The notes: generated from the letters alone by a model not told the origin. Shown: positions 33,741 through 42,367, counted from the stretch's first letter. The stretch is DNA of 47,707 bases from Candidatus Epulonipiscium sp. (GCA_012841565.1 DUUM01000112.1:1-47707); one strand, 5' to 3'. Numbers and translations: made by a program.

Positions 33741-34415
33741 TTAAAAGATGAAGGATTTGCCGCCCTAGGAGACTTAATAAAGGCAACAGAATCTAGCAGT
33801 AAGGCAACAAAAGATATTCAAAATGTTATTAATAGTACAAATGATAGTGCTGGACAGATTGAAATTGCGAGTAATATGATTAGAAGCATAGCAGATCAAA
33901 CTAATTTATTAGCCCTGAATGCTGCAATAGAGGCTGCTAGAGCAGGGGAAGCTGGTAAAGGATTTGCAGTTGTTGCAGATGAAATAAAAAAATTAGCGGA
34001 GCAATCAACTAGTTTTACTGCAGATATTGGTAAAATAGTAATGAATTTAAATAATGAGACTACTCAAGCCGTTAAGACCATGGAAGAGGTGGCTCTAATA
34101 TCTAAAACACAAAGTGAAAGCGTAGACGAAACGAACAATAAGTTTATTGGTATTTCCAAGGCAATGGAAGGTATGAATCATGTGATAGATTTGATAAATG
34201 AATCTGGACAAGAGATGCTTAATAAGCAGCAACGAATTATTGAAATCATTACCAATCCATCAGCTATCTCAGAAGAAAATGCTGCAGGAACCGAAGAAGC
34301 ATCAGCATCTGTAGAAGAACAGACAGCCACTATGTTAGAAATTGCAGAGGCTAGTGTAGTTCTAGAAAGATTAGCGGGTAACATGAAAGACGCAGTAGAT
34401 AAGTTTAAATACTAA
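33741..34415 (+). pseudogene. Chemoreceptor remnant, signalling domain only
   Basis: The frame opens after TAA 33738-33740 as [20 protein letters not shown] and continues through the chemoreceptor hairpin tip ([20 protein letters not shown]) to a normal C-terminus (DKFKY). The sensor, membrane helices, HAMP and first half of the signalling coil are missing. A GAGGAG site with an ATG at 33719 precedes it in another frame, and that frame ends after ten codons, so a frameshift also lies at the junction. The first in-frame ATG is 33876. It is probably a deletion product, although a truncated cytoplasmic receptor cannot be fully excluded. Confidence 0.78.
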
Positions 34416-34435
34416 GTATAAATGAATTAGCCTAA

Positions 34436-34477
34436 AGCCATTAAGATATTGAAAGAGTATATCTTAATGGCTATTTT
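34436..34477 (+). terminator. Terminator after the chemoreceptor remnant
   Basis: AGCCATTAAGATAT (34436-34449) and ATATCTTAATGGCT (34459-34472), 14-bp perfect arms, then ATTTT. Confidence 0.82.
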
Positions 34478-34501
34478 AGTAATCCCTTAGGGAGGAGGAT
34501 A

Positions 34502-34810
34502 ATGATGCAAAAGACGAATCGAATACTTTTTGATGAAGTGTACTTAAAGAATTACAAGGATTTCATTAAAGTAAACAATAAGTACTATGGTGGTGACCAA
34601 AGATGGCTATGGGAGGAAAATAAGATTTCAAAATTTCGGTCTGACCGGTCTTGTGGTGTGATTGCAGCTTGTAATACGCTAAGTTATATATTACCTTTTT
34701 TAACCGAATGTGGTATGATGAAGTTTGTAGGGATTTTAACGAGATCTGGAGGTTTTGATAAAATAAAGTCAGGGGGACAAGTCCTACATATAGTAATAAC
34801 AAAACAGTAG
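34502..34810 (+). CDS. Unassigned 102-residue protein, possibly a truncated papain-like/C39-like domain
   Basis: A strong ribosome site (GGGAGGAGG) precedes two ATGs. The peptide has 'FDEVYLKNYKDFIKVNNKYYGGDQRW', then 'KFRSDRSCGVIAACNTLSYIL'. The SCG-x-x-A-x-x-N pattern resembles the nucleophile helix of papain-like/C39-type proteins. A helix of that kind normally opens a domain of about 200 residues ending in a catalytic His. Here the sequence changes character after 'SYIL' and stops at residue 102, with one His (H96 region, 'VLHIVI'). I suspect an internal deletion or 3' truncation but cannot prove it. It is followed by a chemoreceptor gene 24 bases on. Confidence 0.5.
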   Translation: MMQKTNRILFDEVYLKNYKDFIKVNNKYYGGDQRWLWEENKISKFRSDRSCGVIAACNTLSYILPFLTECGMMKFVGILTRSGGFDKIKSGGQVLHIVITKQ

Positions 34811-34834
34811 TGGAGTGAAAATGGGGGAATAAAG

Positions 34835-36286
34835 ATGAAGAAGGCACTTAAGGCAAATTTTATTTTGGTATGGTTTTTTGTAGTTTTATTAACAGGAATG
34901 GCATTTACTGATAGCGTCGAAGCAGGGATGGCTGCATTAAAGGCCACGGTATCGGCAGGAATATTAGTAACGATTATTTATTTTATACCTTTTAATGAAA
35001 AAGTTAAAGGAACAATACTTGTGAGTCTGGCAACAATTTTTCCAATCATGTTATCCATTAGCCGGGGTGGTGTGCCTAGGTTATTTAATATCTATATCGT
35101 ATCACTTGCTATGCAAGCTTTATATTTTAACAAAAAGCTAATGATTGGGTATGGGAGTGCCTTAATCCTTGCTTTAGTGACACTGCAACTTATTAATCCA
35201 GCTTTTTTAGTTGGGGCAGATGCAGGAATGATTGAATTTATATCGCCTATGGGTTCTTTAATATGCGTATTCATTGTACTTGTCTTACTGACGAGTTGGG
35301 GGCAAGAAAAAGTGACAGAGGCTCAGGAAGAAGGAAATAGAAGTCTAGAAGCACTAGAAAAAATAGAAATTATATTTAACGAAATTTCAAAATCAACCAG
35401 TATGCTTAATAATAAAACAGATTTTTGTAACGATAAAATGAAATCAGGTAAAGAAAGTGCACAAGGAACATCTCGTTCTATAAGAGAATTAGCAACTAGC
35501 GTTGAGGCTGCTGCAGTAACTGTTTCTAATATTAGTAAAAGTTCAAATGTGTCCAAGGAGAGTACAGAGAAGGTGTATGAAATAATGTATGACATTAACA
35601 AATACTTCAAAGATACACTAGGAGATGTTAGTGAGAGTGAAGAAGCTATAATAAACTTAAGAGGGCAAGTTGGCACTATGAAGGAAGCCGCAGAAGGAAG
35701 TTTTGAAACAATTAAAGACCTTGCTAAGCGAACAGAAGATATTCGTGGATTTATAGATGGGATTACAAATATTGCAAATCAAACAAACTTATTAGCTTTA
35801 AATGCCTCAATAGAAGCAGCAAGGGCAGGGGAAAATGGAAGAGGATTTGCAGTTGTTGCAGAAGAAATTAGGCACCTTTCTGAACAAAGTGAAAAACTAG
35901 CAGGAGGCATAAGAGAAATTACAATGGAGCTGATTGAATCCACTGATACAGCTATAAGTGAAGTTGGCAGTGGCCAGCTAGCTATGGAAAATGGATATAA
36001 AGCAATGGGATCTTTAGATGAAAAAATGAGTAGTATGAAAAATAATTTTGAATTTGTAGGAATGAAAATAAAAGAAGAATTTGAACTTGTGAGTACAATC
36101 AAAAATGAATTTAATATTATTGATAGTGATATTATTGAAATTGTAGCCACCCTTGAGGAAAATGCGGCTCATTTTGAGGAAATCTCAGAAAGGACACAAA
36201 TCCAAACCAATATTACTACTGAAGTTTCTGAGACCATGACAGAAGTTGCAGAAATAGGTAATAATTTAAAAGGATTATTGAATTAA
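34835..36286 (+). CDS. Chemoreceptor with six-helix membrane sensor
   Basis: The 483-residue protein has about six hydrophobic helices in its first 165 residues (starting [19 protein letters not shown]) with very short loops. It passes straight into a coiled-coil methyl-accepting signalling domain (tip '[21 protein letters not shown]' near residue 315). There is no periplasmic Cache or four-helix sensor and no clear HAMP. Such receptors sense membrane state, energy or a ligand inside the bilayer. The sensor does not match MHYT or other families I can name. The start follows TGGGGG. The gene is intact, unlike the receptor remnant upstream. Confidence 0.87.
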   Translation: MKKALKANFILVWFFVVLLTGMAFTDSVEAGMAALKATVSAGILVTIIYFIPFNEKVKGTILVSLATIFPIMLSISRGGVPRLFNIYIVSLAMQALYFNKKLMIGYGSALILALVTLQLINPAFLVGADAGMIEFISPMGSLICVFIVLVLLTSWGQEKVTEAQEEGNRSLEALEKIEIIFNEISKSTSMLNNKTDFCNDKMKSGKESAQGTSRSIRELATSVEAAAVTVSNISKSSNVSKESTEKVYEIMYDINKYFKDTLGDVSESEEAIINLRGQVGTMKEAAEGSFETIKDLAKRTEDIRGFIDGITNIANQTNLLALNASIEAARAGENGRGFAVVAEEIRHLSEQSEKLAGGIREITMELIESTDTAISEVGSGQLAMENGYKAMGSLDEKMSSMKNNFEFVGMKIKEEFELVSTIKNEFNIIDSDIIEIVATLEENAAHFEEISERTQIQTNITTEVSETMTEVAEIGNNLKGLLN

Positions 36287-36320
36287 CATCTTAATGTAAG
36301 CAAATAGAAAATTGCATTCT

Positions 36321-36348
36321 AGGCTTCTTCCTATGGAGAAGCCTTTTG
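36321..36348 (+). terminator. Terminator after the six-helix chemoreceptor
   Basis: AGGCTTCTTC (36321-36330), loop CTAT, GGAGAAGCCT (36335-36344), one G-T wobble, then TTTTG. Confidence 0.85.
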
Positions 36349-36406
36349 TATTGTAGAAAAAAGTGGTAAGAACTCATAATAAGGCTAAACTTATCACAAG
36401 TATACA

Positions 36407-36435
36407 TTGTATCCAAAAGGAAATAATAGTATAAT
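36407..36435 (+). promoter_or_regulatory. Promoter of the carbamate kinase operon
   Basis: TTGTAT (36407-36412), 17-base spacer, TATAAT (36430-36435), 41 bases before the start codon. Confidence 0.65.
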
Positions 36436-36476
36436 GACCCATAGAGAAAGATATAGTATATCGGAGGAGGCAGTTT

Positions 36477-37415
36477 ATGAAAGATACAATAGTCATTGCT
36501 CTTGGTGGAAACGCAATAATACGGGAAGGGCAAAGGGGAACCATTGAGCAGCAGTATGAGAACATAGAAGAAAGCTGCGGTTATATTGCAGATCTTGTTG
36601 AAGAAGACTATAACATTATCATAACCCATGGGAATGGTCCGCAAATTGGGAATCTTTTACTCCAAAATGAAGCAGCAAAAGACATTGTTCCAACGGCGCC
36701 TCTTGATGTTTGTGTAGCTGAGACTCAGGGGCAACTAGGTTTTATGATTAAAAAATCATTAATTAATACATTAAGAAAAAGAAATATAGAAAAATCAGTT
36801 CTATGCCTATTAACCCAAATAGTTGTAGATGAAAAAGATCCAGCATTTCAGAACCCTACAAAACCAATAGGTCCTTTTTATACAAAAGAAGAGGCTGAAG
36901 AATTAGCTAGAACAAAAGGCTATGAAATAGTAGAAGACAGTGGTAGAGGATATAGACGAGTCGTTGCATCTCCAATGCCTACAGATATTATTGAAAAAGC
37001 AACAATTAAGCAACTAGCTGAAGAAGGCCATGTCGTGATTGCCCTTGGAGGTGGCGGAATATCAGTTACCGAAGAGAGTGGTATCTTAAGGGGTATAGAA
37101 GCTGTTGTAGATAAAGATCACGCATCAGGCTTATTAGCTAATCTAATTGGCGCCCAGCATCTTGTTATTTTAACAGGAGTCCCTAATGTAGCTTATAATT
37201 TTGGTAAGCCAGATCAAGAATTTTTAGCAACTTTAACAATTGAGCAGGCCAAGAAGTATGCGCAAGAAGGTCAATATCCAGCAGGTAGCATGGGGCCTAA
37301 AATCGGTGCAGCCATTGACTATGTTGAAAATGGCGGAGGAAAAATGATTATAACATCAATGGATCTTTTAAAAGATGCTATGGATGGTAAAGCTGGCACA
37401 CTTATTACCAAATAA
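36477..37415 (+). CDS. arcC: Carbamate kinase
   Basis: The 312-residue enzyme transfers phosphate from carbamoyl phosphate to ADP, giving ATP, ammonia and CO2. It has the amino acid kinase fold: 'IALGGNAI' at the N-terminus, 'THGNGPQIGNLL', 'VIALGGGGISV', 'VVDKDHASGLLA', 'LVILTGVPNV' and 'SMGPKIGAAIDYV' in order. The length is standard. The usual partners, arginine deiminase (arcA) and ornithine carbamoyltransferase (arcB), are absent from the window. Instead the gene is followed nine bases later by a BusR-like regulator, so the two are co-transcribed. The start has GGAGGAGG upstream. Confidence 0.96.
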   Translation: MKDTIVIALGGNAIIREGQRGTIEQQYENIEESCGYIADLVEEDYNIIITHGNGPQIGNLLLQNEAAKDIVPTAPLDVCVAETQGQLGFMIKKSLINTLRKRNIEKSVLCLLTQIVVDEKDPAFQNPTKPIGPFYTKEEAEELARTKGYEIVEDSGRGYRRVVASPMPTDIIEKATIKQLAEEGHVVIALGGGGISVTEESGILRGIEAVVDKDHASGLLANLIGAQHLVILTGVPNVAYNFGKPDQEFLATLTIEQAKKYAQEGQYPAGSMGPKIGAAIDYVENGGGKMIITSMDLLKDAMDGKAGTLITK

Positions 37416-37424
37416 TAGGATGAG

Positions 37425-38057
37425 GTGAGTTTTATTTTTGAAGAATCGTTATTACCAAGATATCAAAAAATAGCATTAGACATTGCCAATGCTATTTACA
37501 AGGGAAATATAAAAGAAGGACAAAAGTTACATGGTAGATCAACTCTTGCTGGGAAATATAATGTATCCCCTGAAACCATAAGAAGAGCCATTAAACTCCT
37601 AGAAGATGTAGAAGTTGTAGAATCTTCTAGGGGAAGCGGCATAACAGTTTTATCTAAAGAAAATGCTTTTGTATATATTAATAAGTTTCAAAACATAGAA
37701 AGCATAGGTTATCACAAGAAAAGGATTATTGCATTAACGAATCAGAAAAAAGAAATAGATCAGCAGATTATGGAGTCTATTGGTAAAATTATTGATTATT
37801 CAGGAACGTTAAGCAATATTTCACCTATAACACCTTTAGAAATAGAAATTCCCGCAGGTTCTAAGATAATTGGGGAATCAATAGAAGATGTTAAGTTTTG
37901 GCAATACACAGGTTCAACTATTGTCGGCATAAAAAGAAAAGGTGAGATTATATTATCACCAGGACCATATGCAACTTTTGAAGAAGAGGATATTTTAGTT
38001 GTTATAGGTGCCCCGGAAGTATACGATGCTGTTAGATTATTTTTAAATGAAGAGTAA
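37425..38057 (+). CDS. busR: BusR-like GntR regulator with RCK_C (TrkA_C) domain
   Basis: The 210-residue regulator has a GntR winged helix (about 10-78: 'ALDIANAIYKGNIKEGQKL', 'YNVSPETIRRAIKLL'), a coiled-coil linker (about 85-125) and a C-terminal RCK_C domain (about 130-208: 'LEIEIPAGSKIIGESI', 'GSTIVGIKRKGEIILSPGP', 'FEEEDILVVIGAPE'). This is the architecture of BusR, which binds cyclic di-AMP through RCK_C and represses glycine betaine uptake genes in lactococci and streptococci. The betaine importer just downstream makes that role here very likely. The start is GTG 37425, with only a short AGGA site, so initiation may depend on coupling to arcC. Confidence 0.88.
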   Translation: MSFIFEESLLPRYQKIALDIANAIYKGNIKEGQKLHGRSTLAGKYNVSPETIRRAIKLLEDVEVVESSRGSGITVLSKENAFVYINKFQNIESIGYHKKRIIALTNQKKEIDQQIMESIGKIIDYSGTLSNISPITPLEIEIPAGSKIIGESIEDVKFWQYTGSTIVGIKRKGEIILSPGPYATFEEEDILVVIGAPEVYDAVRLFLNEE

Positions 38058-38062
38058 TTTTC

Positions 38063-38096
38063 AAAAGGTCACATACCAAGGTATGTGACCTTTTTT
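38063..38096 (+). terminator. Terminator after the BusR-like gene
   Basis: Perfect 15-bp arms (38063-38077 and 38080-38094) with a two-base loop, then T to 38096. Confidence 0.92.
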
Positions 38097-38100
38097 GGAC

Positions 38101-38125
38101 CAAATGAGGGACTGTCCCTCATTTG
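38101..38125 (+). repeat. 12-bp perfect inverted repeat abutting the betaine operon promoter
   Basis: CAAATGAGGGAC, one base, GTCCCTCATTTG. The last three bases overlap the -35 hexamer. It may be an operator, or one copy of a dispersed palindromic repeat of a kind common in clostridial genomes. Confidence 0.75.
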
Positions 38126-38151
38126 ACAACTGACAACTTATGCTTTAGAAT
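38123..38151 (+). promoter_or_regulatory. Promoter of the betaine importer operon
   Basis: TTGACA (38123-38128), 17-base spacer, TAGAAT (38146-38151). The spacer contains a tandem TGACAAC repeat. It lies about 60 bases before the binding-protein gene. Confidence 0.78.
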
Positions 38152-38210
38152 TAGGTTGTTGGTTATGCAAAAACGGTGTAAAACAAATTAAAGAATAGGA
38201 AAGGAAAGTT

Positions 38211-39245
38211 ATGAAAAATAAAAAGAGTAAAAGTAAGATGAGATTACTGGGTAGGGTTTTAGCACTAGGAGTAACATTAGCAATACTAGGAGGATGTTCT
38301 AGTAGTGGTACAGGTTTGAATGAGGGTGGGAAAAAGACAATTATATTTGCCGATGCAGGTTGGGAGAGCATTCAATTTCATAATGATATAGCTGGATTTA
38401 TTCTGGAAGAAGGTTATGGATATAAAACAGATATCCTACCGGGTTCAACTGCAGCTACGTTTGCAGGGTTTAGAAAAGGTGACATAGATGTTTACATGGA
38501 GGTATGGACAGATAATTTACTTGAAGTGTACCCAGAAGCAATTGCGGCTGGTGACATTAAAGAAGTCTCAATTAACTTTGATGATAACGCACAAGGCCTA
38601 TACGTACCAACATACTTAATAGAAGGTGACCCAGAAAAAGGGATTGAACCACTGGCACCAGATTTAAAGACAATGCAGGATTTAGAAAAATACTGGGAAA
38701 TATTTAAGGATCAAGAAGAACCGACCAAGGGTAGAATATATGGATCACCCCCAGGATGGAACGTAGATACGATTATGCAGACGAAAGTAGAAACTTATGG
38801 ACTTGATAAGACTTTCAACTACTTTAGTCCAGGATCAGATACAGGTCTTAGTGCTTCACTTGCAGGAGCTGTGGGAAAAGGCGAACCATGGGTAGGGTAT
38901 TACTGGGAACCAACATGGGTTCTAGGTAAATTTGATATGACTTTATTAGAAGAAGAGCCATATGATGAAGAAAAATGGGAAAACGGATATGGATCTGCTT
39001 TTCCACCAATGCCAGTTACAGTAGCAGTTTATAAAGATTTAGTAGAAGAAGCACCAGAACTGGTTGAATTTTTATCCCATTACAAAACAAGTAGTCAGAT
39101 CACAAGTGATGCACTTGCATACATGCAAGACAATGATGCTGAGACAAAAGAAGCGGCTATGTGGTTTTTTGAACACTATGAGGAACTATGGACATCATGG
39201 GTTCCGGCAGATATTGCAGAAAATGTAAAAGCAGCACTTAATTAA
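38211..39245 (+). CDS. opuAC: Glycine betaine/proline-type substrate-binding lipoprotein
   Basis: The 344-residue protein has a lipoprotein signal peptide with lipobox LGGC (Cys29), then an OpuAC-family binding domain: 'IIFADAGWESIQFHNDIAGFILEEGYG', 'GFRKGDIDVYMEVW', 'GSPPGWNVD' and 'VGYYWEPTWVLGKFD'. Trp and Tyr residues of this kind form the aromatic cage for quaternary amines such as glycine betaine. It is anchored on the outer face of the membrane and feeds the permease encoded next. The gap to the permease gene is 54 bases and holds a hairpin. The start follows AGGAAAGG. Confidence 0.94.
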   Translation: MKNKKSKSKMRLLGRVLALGVTLAILGGCSSSGTGLNEGGKKTIIFADAGWESIQFHNDIAGFILEEGYGYKTDILPGSTAATFAGFRKGDIDVYMEVWTDNLLEVYPEAIAAGDIKEVSINFDDNAQGLYVPTYLIEGDPEKGIEPLAPDLKTMQDLEKYWEIFKDQEEPTKGRIYGSPPGWNVDTIMQTKVETYGLDKTFNYFSPGSDTGLSASLAGAVGKGEPWVGYYWEPTWVLGKFDMTLLEEEPYDEEKWENGYGSAFPPMPVTVAVYKDLVEEAPELVEFLSHYKTSSQITSDALAYMQDNDAETKEAAMWFFEHYEELWTSWVPADIAENVKAALN

Positions 39246-39257
39246 TAGGCGAGATTG

Positions 39258-39302
39258 AAGGGGTGGTGAAGTTGCAACTATAAATAGTTATAGTTGCACA
39301 TG
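39258..39302 (+). promoter_or_regulatory. Ribosome site separated from the permease start by a hairpin
   Basis: The only good ribosome site, AAGGGGTGGTGA (39258-39269), lies about 30 bases before ATG 39300. Between them is a perfect 11-bp inverted repeat, TGCAACTATAA (39273-39283) and TTATAGTTGCA (39288-39298), with a four-base loop. Folding it out leaves about five to eight bases between ribosome site and start, a normal spacing. Confidence 0.68.
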
Positions 39303-40169
39303 ATTATGAGCAATTTTCCAGATATAATTAGATTTAATATAGGTGTCTATATAGATGCCATTGTAGATTGGTTAGTTACCAATGGTGAAGCAGTGTTTGC
39401 TGCAATAACAAAAGGGACACTAGGATTTTTATTAGCTATTCAAAGTTTTATAATGTGGGTTCCATGGTATATTTTTATTTTAGCAGTCATTTTATTAGGG
39501 ATGTATGTAAGTACGTGGAAATCAGGTGTCATCTACGGGGCTATGCTGTTTGCAATTGGTGGGATGGGTCTTTGGGAAGAGATGGCAATAACACTTGCAA
39601 TCGTTATTACATCAGTCCTCATCTCAGTTTTTATTGGTGTTCCATTAGGCATTTTAGCAGCCTATAGCAAAAGGGCATCCGTTTTTATTAATCCTCTGTT
39701 AGATGCCATGCAGACCATGCCTAGTTTCGTGTATTTAATTCCAGCGGTTATGTTTTTTGGCCTAGGGATGGTTCCCGCAGTATTTGCTACAATTATATAT
39801 GCAACACCACCGGCTATACGGTTAACAACTTTAGCCATAAGGGGAGTTTCTAAAGAGATGTTAGAAGCAGCTCATTCCTTTGGAAGTCCGCCTTGGAAGA
39901 TTTTATTGCAAGTTGAATTGCCACAGGCATTTCCAACGATTATGACAGGGATTAACCAAACAACAATGATGGCTATGGCCATGGTTGTTACCTCATCTAT
40001 GATTGGTGCTAAAGGACTTGGTCTTAATGTTCTAACATCAATTAACAGGTTGGATATAGCCATGGGATTTGAGGCAGGAATTAGTATTGTGTTTTTAGCG
40101 GTTATTATTGACAGGCTTACACAAGGTGTAGCTAATAAATTTAACTATCATAACGAAAGTAAAGAGTAG
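39300..40169 (+). CDS. opuAB: Betaine/proline-type ABC permease
   Basis: This permease of about 289 residues has six to eight membrane helices and the binding-protein-dependent transport signature near its C-terminal half: 'VSKEMLEAAHSFGSPPWKILLQVELPQAFPTIMTGINQT', quoted by its key residues E-A-A-x-S-x-G and P-x-A-x-P. 'GIPLGILAAYS'-type and 'MQTMPSFVYLIPAVMFFGLG' segments are typical of ProW/OpuAB. It carries the solute across the membrane with the ATPase encoded next. I choose ATG 39300, reached through a hairpin-looped ribosome site; a TTG at 39294 would lie inside the hairpin. Confidence 0.93.
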   Translation: MIMSNFPDIIRFNIGVYIDAIVDWLVTNGEAVFAAITKGTLGFLLAIQSFIMWVPWYIFILAVILLGMYVSTWKSGVIYGAMLFAIGGMGLWEEMAITLAIVITSVLISVFIGVPLGILAAYSKRASVFINPLLDAMQTMPSFVYLIPAVMFFGLGMVPAVFATIIYATPPAIRLTTLAIRGVSKEMLEAAHSFGSPPWKILLQVELPQAFPTIMTGINQTTMMAMAMVVTSSMIGAKGLGLNVLTSINRLDIAMGFEAGISIVFLAVIIDRLTQGVANKFNYHNESKE

Positions 40170-40182
40170 GGTGCATGCTAAA

Positions 40183-41379
40183 ATGGAAACAAAAATAGAA
40201 GCAAAAGTAGAAGCTAAAATTAGAGTTGAAAACTTAGTCAAAGTCTTTGGGAATAAGCCACAAGCAGCCCTTAGGAGGCTGAAAAAGGGTAAAACTAAGG
40301 CTCAAATTTTAAAAGAAACAGGTCAGGCAGTAGGGGTTAGTGACGTATCATTTGATGTGTATGAGGGAGAAATTTTTGTTATTATGGGGCTCTCAGGAAG
40401 TGGTAAATCAAGTGTGATTCGCTGCTTAAACTTACTGAATAAGCCAACAGCGGGTAATATATACCTCGATGGTGAGAACATAGTAAAGTATGATAAAAAT
40501 AAAATAAGAACAATGAGACAAAATAAGATTGCAATGGTATTTCAGCATTTTGGCCTCCTAACACATAAAACGGTCTTGGCAAATGTTGAGTATGGTCTAG
40601 AAGTTAGAGGTGTCCCGGCAGAAGAGCGGAGAAAAATTGCAATGAAGAATATAGAAATCGTTGGGCTAGGTGGTTGGGAGGCTATGTATCCTAACGAGCT
40701 TAGTGGTGGTATGCAGCAGCGTGTAGGCTTAGCGCGGGCACTGGCCAATGATCCGGATGTATTGTTAATGGATGAGCCATTTAGTGCGCTTGATCCTTTA
40801 ATTAGAAGAGAGATGCAACTAGAACTCCTAAGCCTACAATCAAAACTTCAAAAAACGATTATTTTTATTACCCATGATATTAACGAAGCCTTTAAGCTTG
40901 GGGATCGTGTTGCAGTGATGAAAGATGCTAAAATAGTACAAATAGGCACACCAGAAGAAATTATAGAGTCACCCTCTAATGAGTATATAGAAGACTTTGT
41001 AAGAGACATTGATCGTACAAAAATAATCCAAGCTAAAAACATTATGACCAGATCCACAGCATTAGTATCCCTAAAGGATGGTCCTAATGTTGCCCTAAAA
41101 GAAATGAACGCTAACGGAATAGCCAGTGTGTTTGTTGTGGATAAAGGTATGAAACTACAAGGGATTGTGACCATGGAGGATACCTTAGGGGCTATTAGAG
41201 ATAAGAAGAAATTAGAAGATATCCTAAGGACAGACTATTTTACAACATCCCCAGAGGTATATATCCAAGATTTAATCAGTGAAGCATCAGAAACGAAATA
41301 TCCAATAGCAGTTACAGATGAATACAGTAAGTTGTTGGGGGTCATTGTAAGGTCTTCTATACTTTCAGGGCTCGTTTAA
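40183..41379 (+). CDS. opuAA: Betaine/proline-type ABC ATPase with tandem CBS domains
   Basis: The 398-residue ATPase has Walker A GLSGSGKS (69-76), Q loop 'VFQHFGLLTHK', signature LSGGMQQR and Walker B LLMDEPFSALD, then two C-terminal CBS modules ('NIMTRSTALVSLKDGPNVAL' and 'YFTTSPEVYIQDLISEA'). In OpuA the CBS pair senses ionic strength or c-di-AMP and gates transport. The N-terminus has a charged repeat (METKIEAKVEAKIRVE). I start at ATG 40183, nine bases after AGGGTG; a GTG at 40171 would add four residues. With the BusR-like repressor, uptake may be controlled at both gene and protein level. Confidence 0.94.
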   Translation: METKIEAKVEAKIRVENLVKVFGNKPQAALRRLKKGKTKAQILKETGQAVGVSDVSFDVYEGEIFVIMGLSGSGKSSVIRCLNLLNKPTAGNIYLDGENIVKYDKNKIRTMRQNKIAMVFQHFGLLTHKTVLANVEYGLEVRGVPAEERRKIAMKNIEIVGLGGWEAMYPNELSGGMQQRVGLARALANDPDVLLMDEPFSALDPLIRREMQLELLSLQSKLQKTIIFITHDINEAFKLGDRVAVMKDAKIVQIGTPEEIIESPSNEYIEDFVRDIDRTKIIQAKNIMTRSTALVSLKDGPNVALKEMNANGIASVFVVDKGMKLQGIVTMEDTLGAIRDKKKLEDILRTDYFTTSPEVYIQDLISEASETKYPIAVTDEYSKLLGVIVRSSILSGLV

Positions 41380-41467
41380 TTTGAATGGGATTTGTTTGTA
41401 TTTACCAATCTATTCCATAGTGATATACTAAAGATAAATATAACTATAGGGATAAGGTGGTAGTAAA

Positions 41468-42367
41468 GTGAAATTAGGATTGGTATTAGGCGGTGGGGGT
41501 GGAAGGGGAGCCTATCAGATAGGCGTTTGGGAAGCCCTAGAAGAGCTAGGAATAGCCAAACACGTCAAAGTGATTTCAGGGACCTCAATAGGCGCCCTAA
41601 ATGCTATGCTTTTTATGCAGGGAGATTTAGAGAATGCCAAAAAAGCTTGGGTTAGTTTGCATCAAGATGAAATATTACCAATTAATAAAAGGGACCTTAT
41701 TTTAAAAGGTAAAATGAGGATTTTTAATACGGCTGCACGAATAAATAGAATATTAGATTTGAAACCAGACCTTTTGTATGAGGGGGAATTTTCAAGCGAA
41801 GGATTAGTTAAAGTAATCAATAAGTTTTTAGATATGGACAAAGCCCTAAATTCAGGCATACCGTGTTATTGTACTTGTTCTGATTTAGTCTTAAAAGATA
41901 AGAAGTATTTTAAAGTGGGAGATTACCCAAATGAAACTATTAAACAGATATTATTAGCAAGCTCTGCCATACCAGGACTTTATGATGCTGTCGAGATTAA
42001 TGGGAGATTATATTTAGATGGGGGGCTACAAGATAATGTACCAATTACCCCTGTGTACAATGAAAAATGTGATATTATTATTGTCGTTAGATTATGCCCC
42101 GAGGATAGTGTTAATCATCAAAAATTTCCAGGTGTTAAAATTATTGATATTGCACTTGAAGAAAATAAAGAAGTTTATAATGAAGGATTATTTGATTTTT
42201 CTCCAGAAACCATACATGATAAGATGGAAGCAGGATATAACGCAACCACTGATTTAATACAACCTATTTTTTCACTTATGGCAAATATGTTAGCTCTTGA
42301 TAAAGTTAAAGAGAATATGGGGATCCTAGACAAACTAAAAAGCTATTTATCCAGAAAGGATAAATAG
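41468..42367 (+). CDS. Patatin-like phospholipase
   Basis: The 299-residue protein belongs to the RssA/YchK-type patatin family. The oxyanion loop GGGGGRGAYQIG (about 8-19) is followed by the nucleophile Ser40 in GTSIG (38-42), and the catalytic Asp184 lies in DGG (LYLDGGLQDN). These are serine acyl hydrolases acting on membrane lipids or lysophospholipids on the cytoplasmic side. There is no signal peptide or membrane helix. The gene has its own start region (GATAAGGTGG). Its last codons form the terminator hairpin shared with mscL. Confidence 0.92.
   Translation: MKLGLVLGGGGGRGAYQIGVWEALEELGIAKHVKVISGTSIGALNAMLFMQGDLENAKKAWVSLHQDEILPINKRDLILKGKMRIFNTAARINRILDLKPDLLYEGEFSSEGLVKVINKFLDMDKALNSGIPCYCTCSDLVLKDKKYFKVGDYPNETIKQILLASSAIPGLYDAVEINGRLYLDGGLQDNVPITPVYNEKCDIIIVVRLCPEDSVNHQKFPGVKIIDIALEENKEVYNEGLFDFSPETIHDKMEAGYNATTDLIQPIFSLMANMLALDKVKENMGILDKLKSYLSRKDK

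Noticed and set aside
38063..38094. GTCAC...GTGAC inside the terminator stem as a BusR operator
   Set aside because: It lies after busR as a two-base-loop hairpin with T tract; I cannot confirm the operator consensus or orientation, and a terminator explains it fully.
41468..42367. Patatin-like lipase as a CBASS-type (CapV) effector
   Set aside because: There is no CD-NTase/cyclase or accessory gene next to it; neighbours are a betaine ATPase and mscL.
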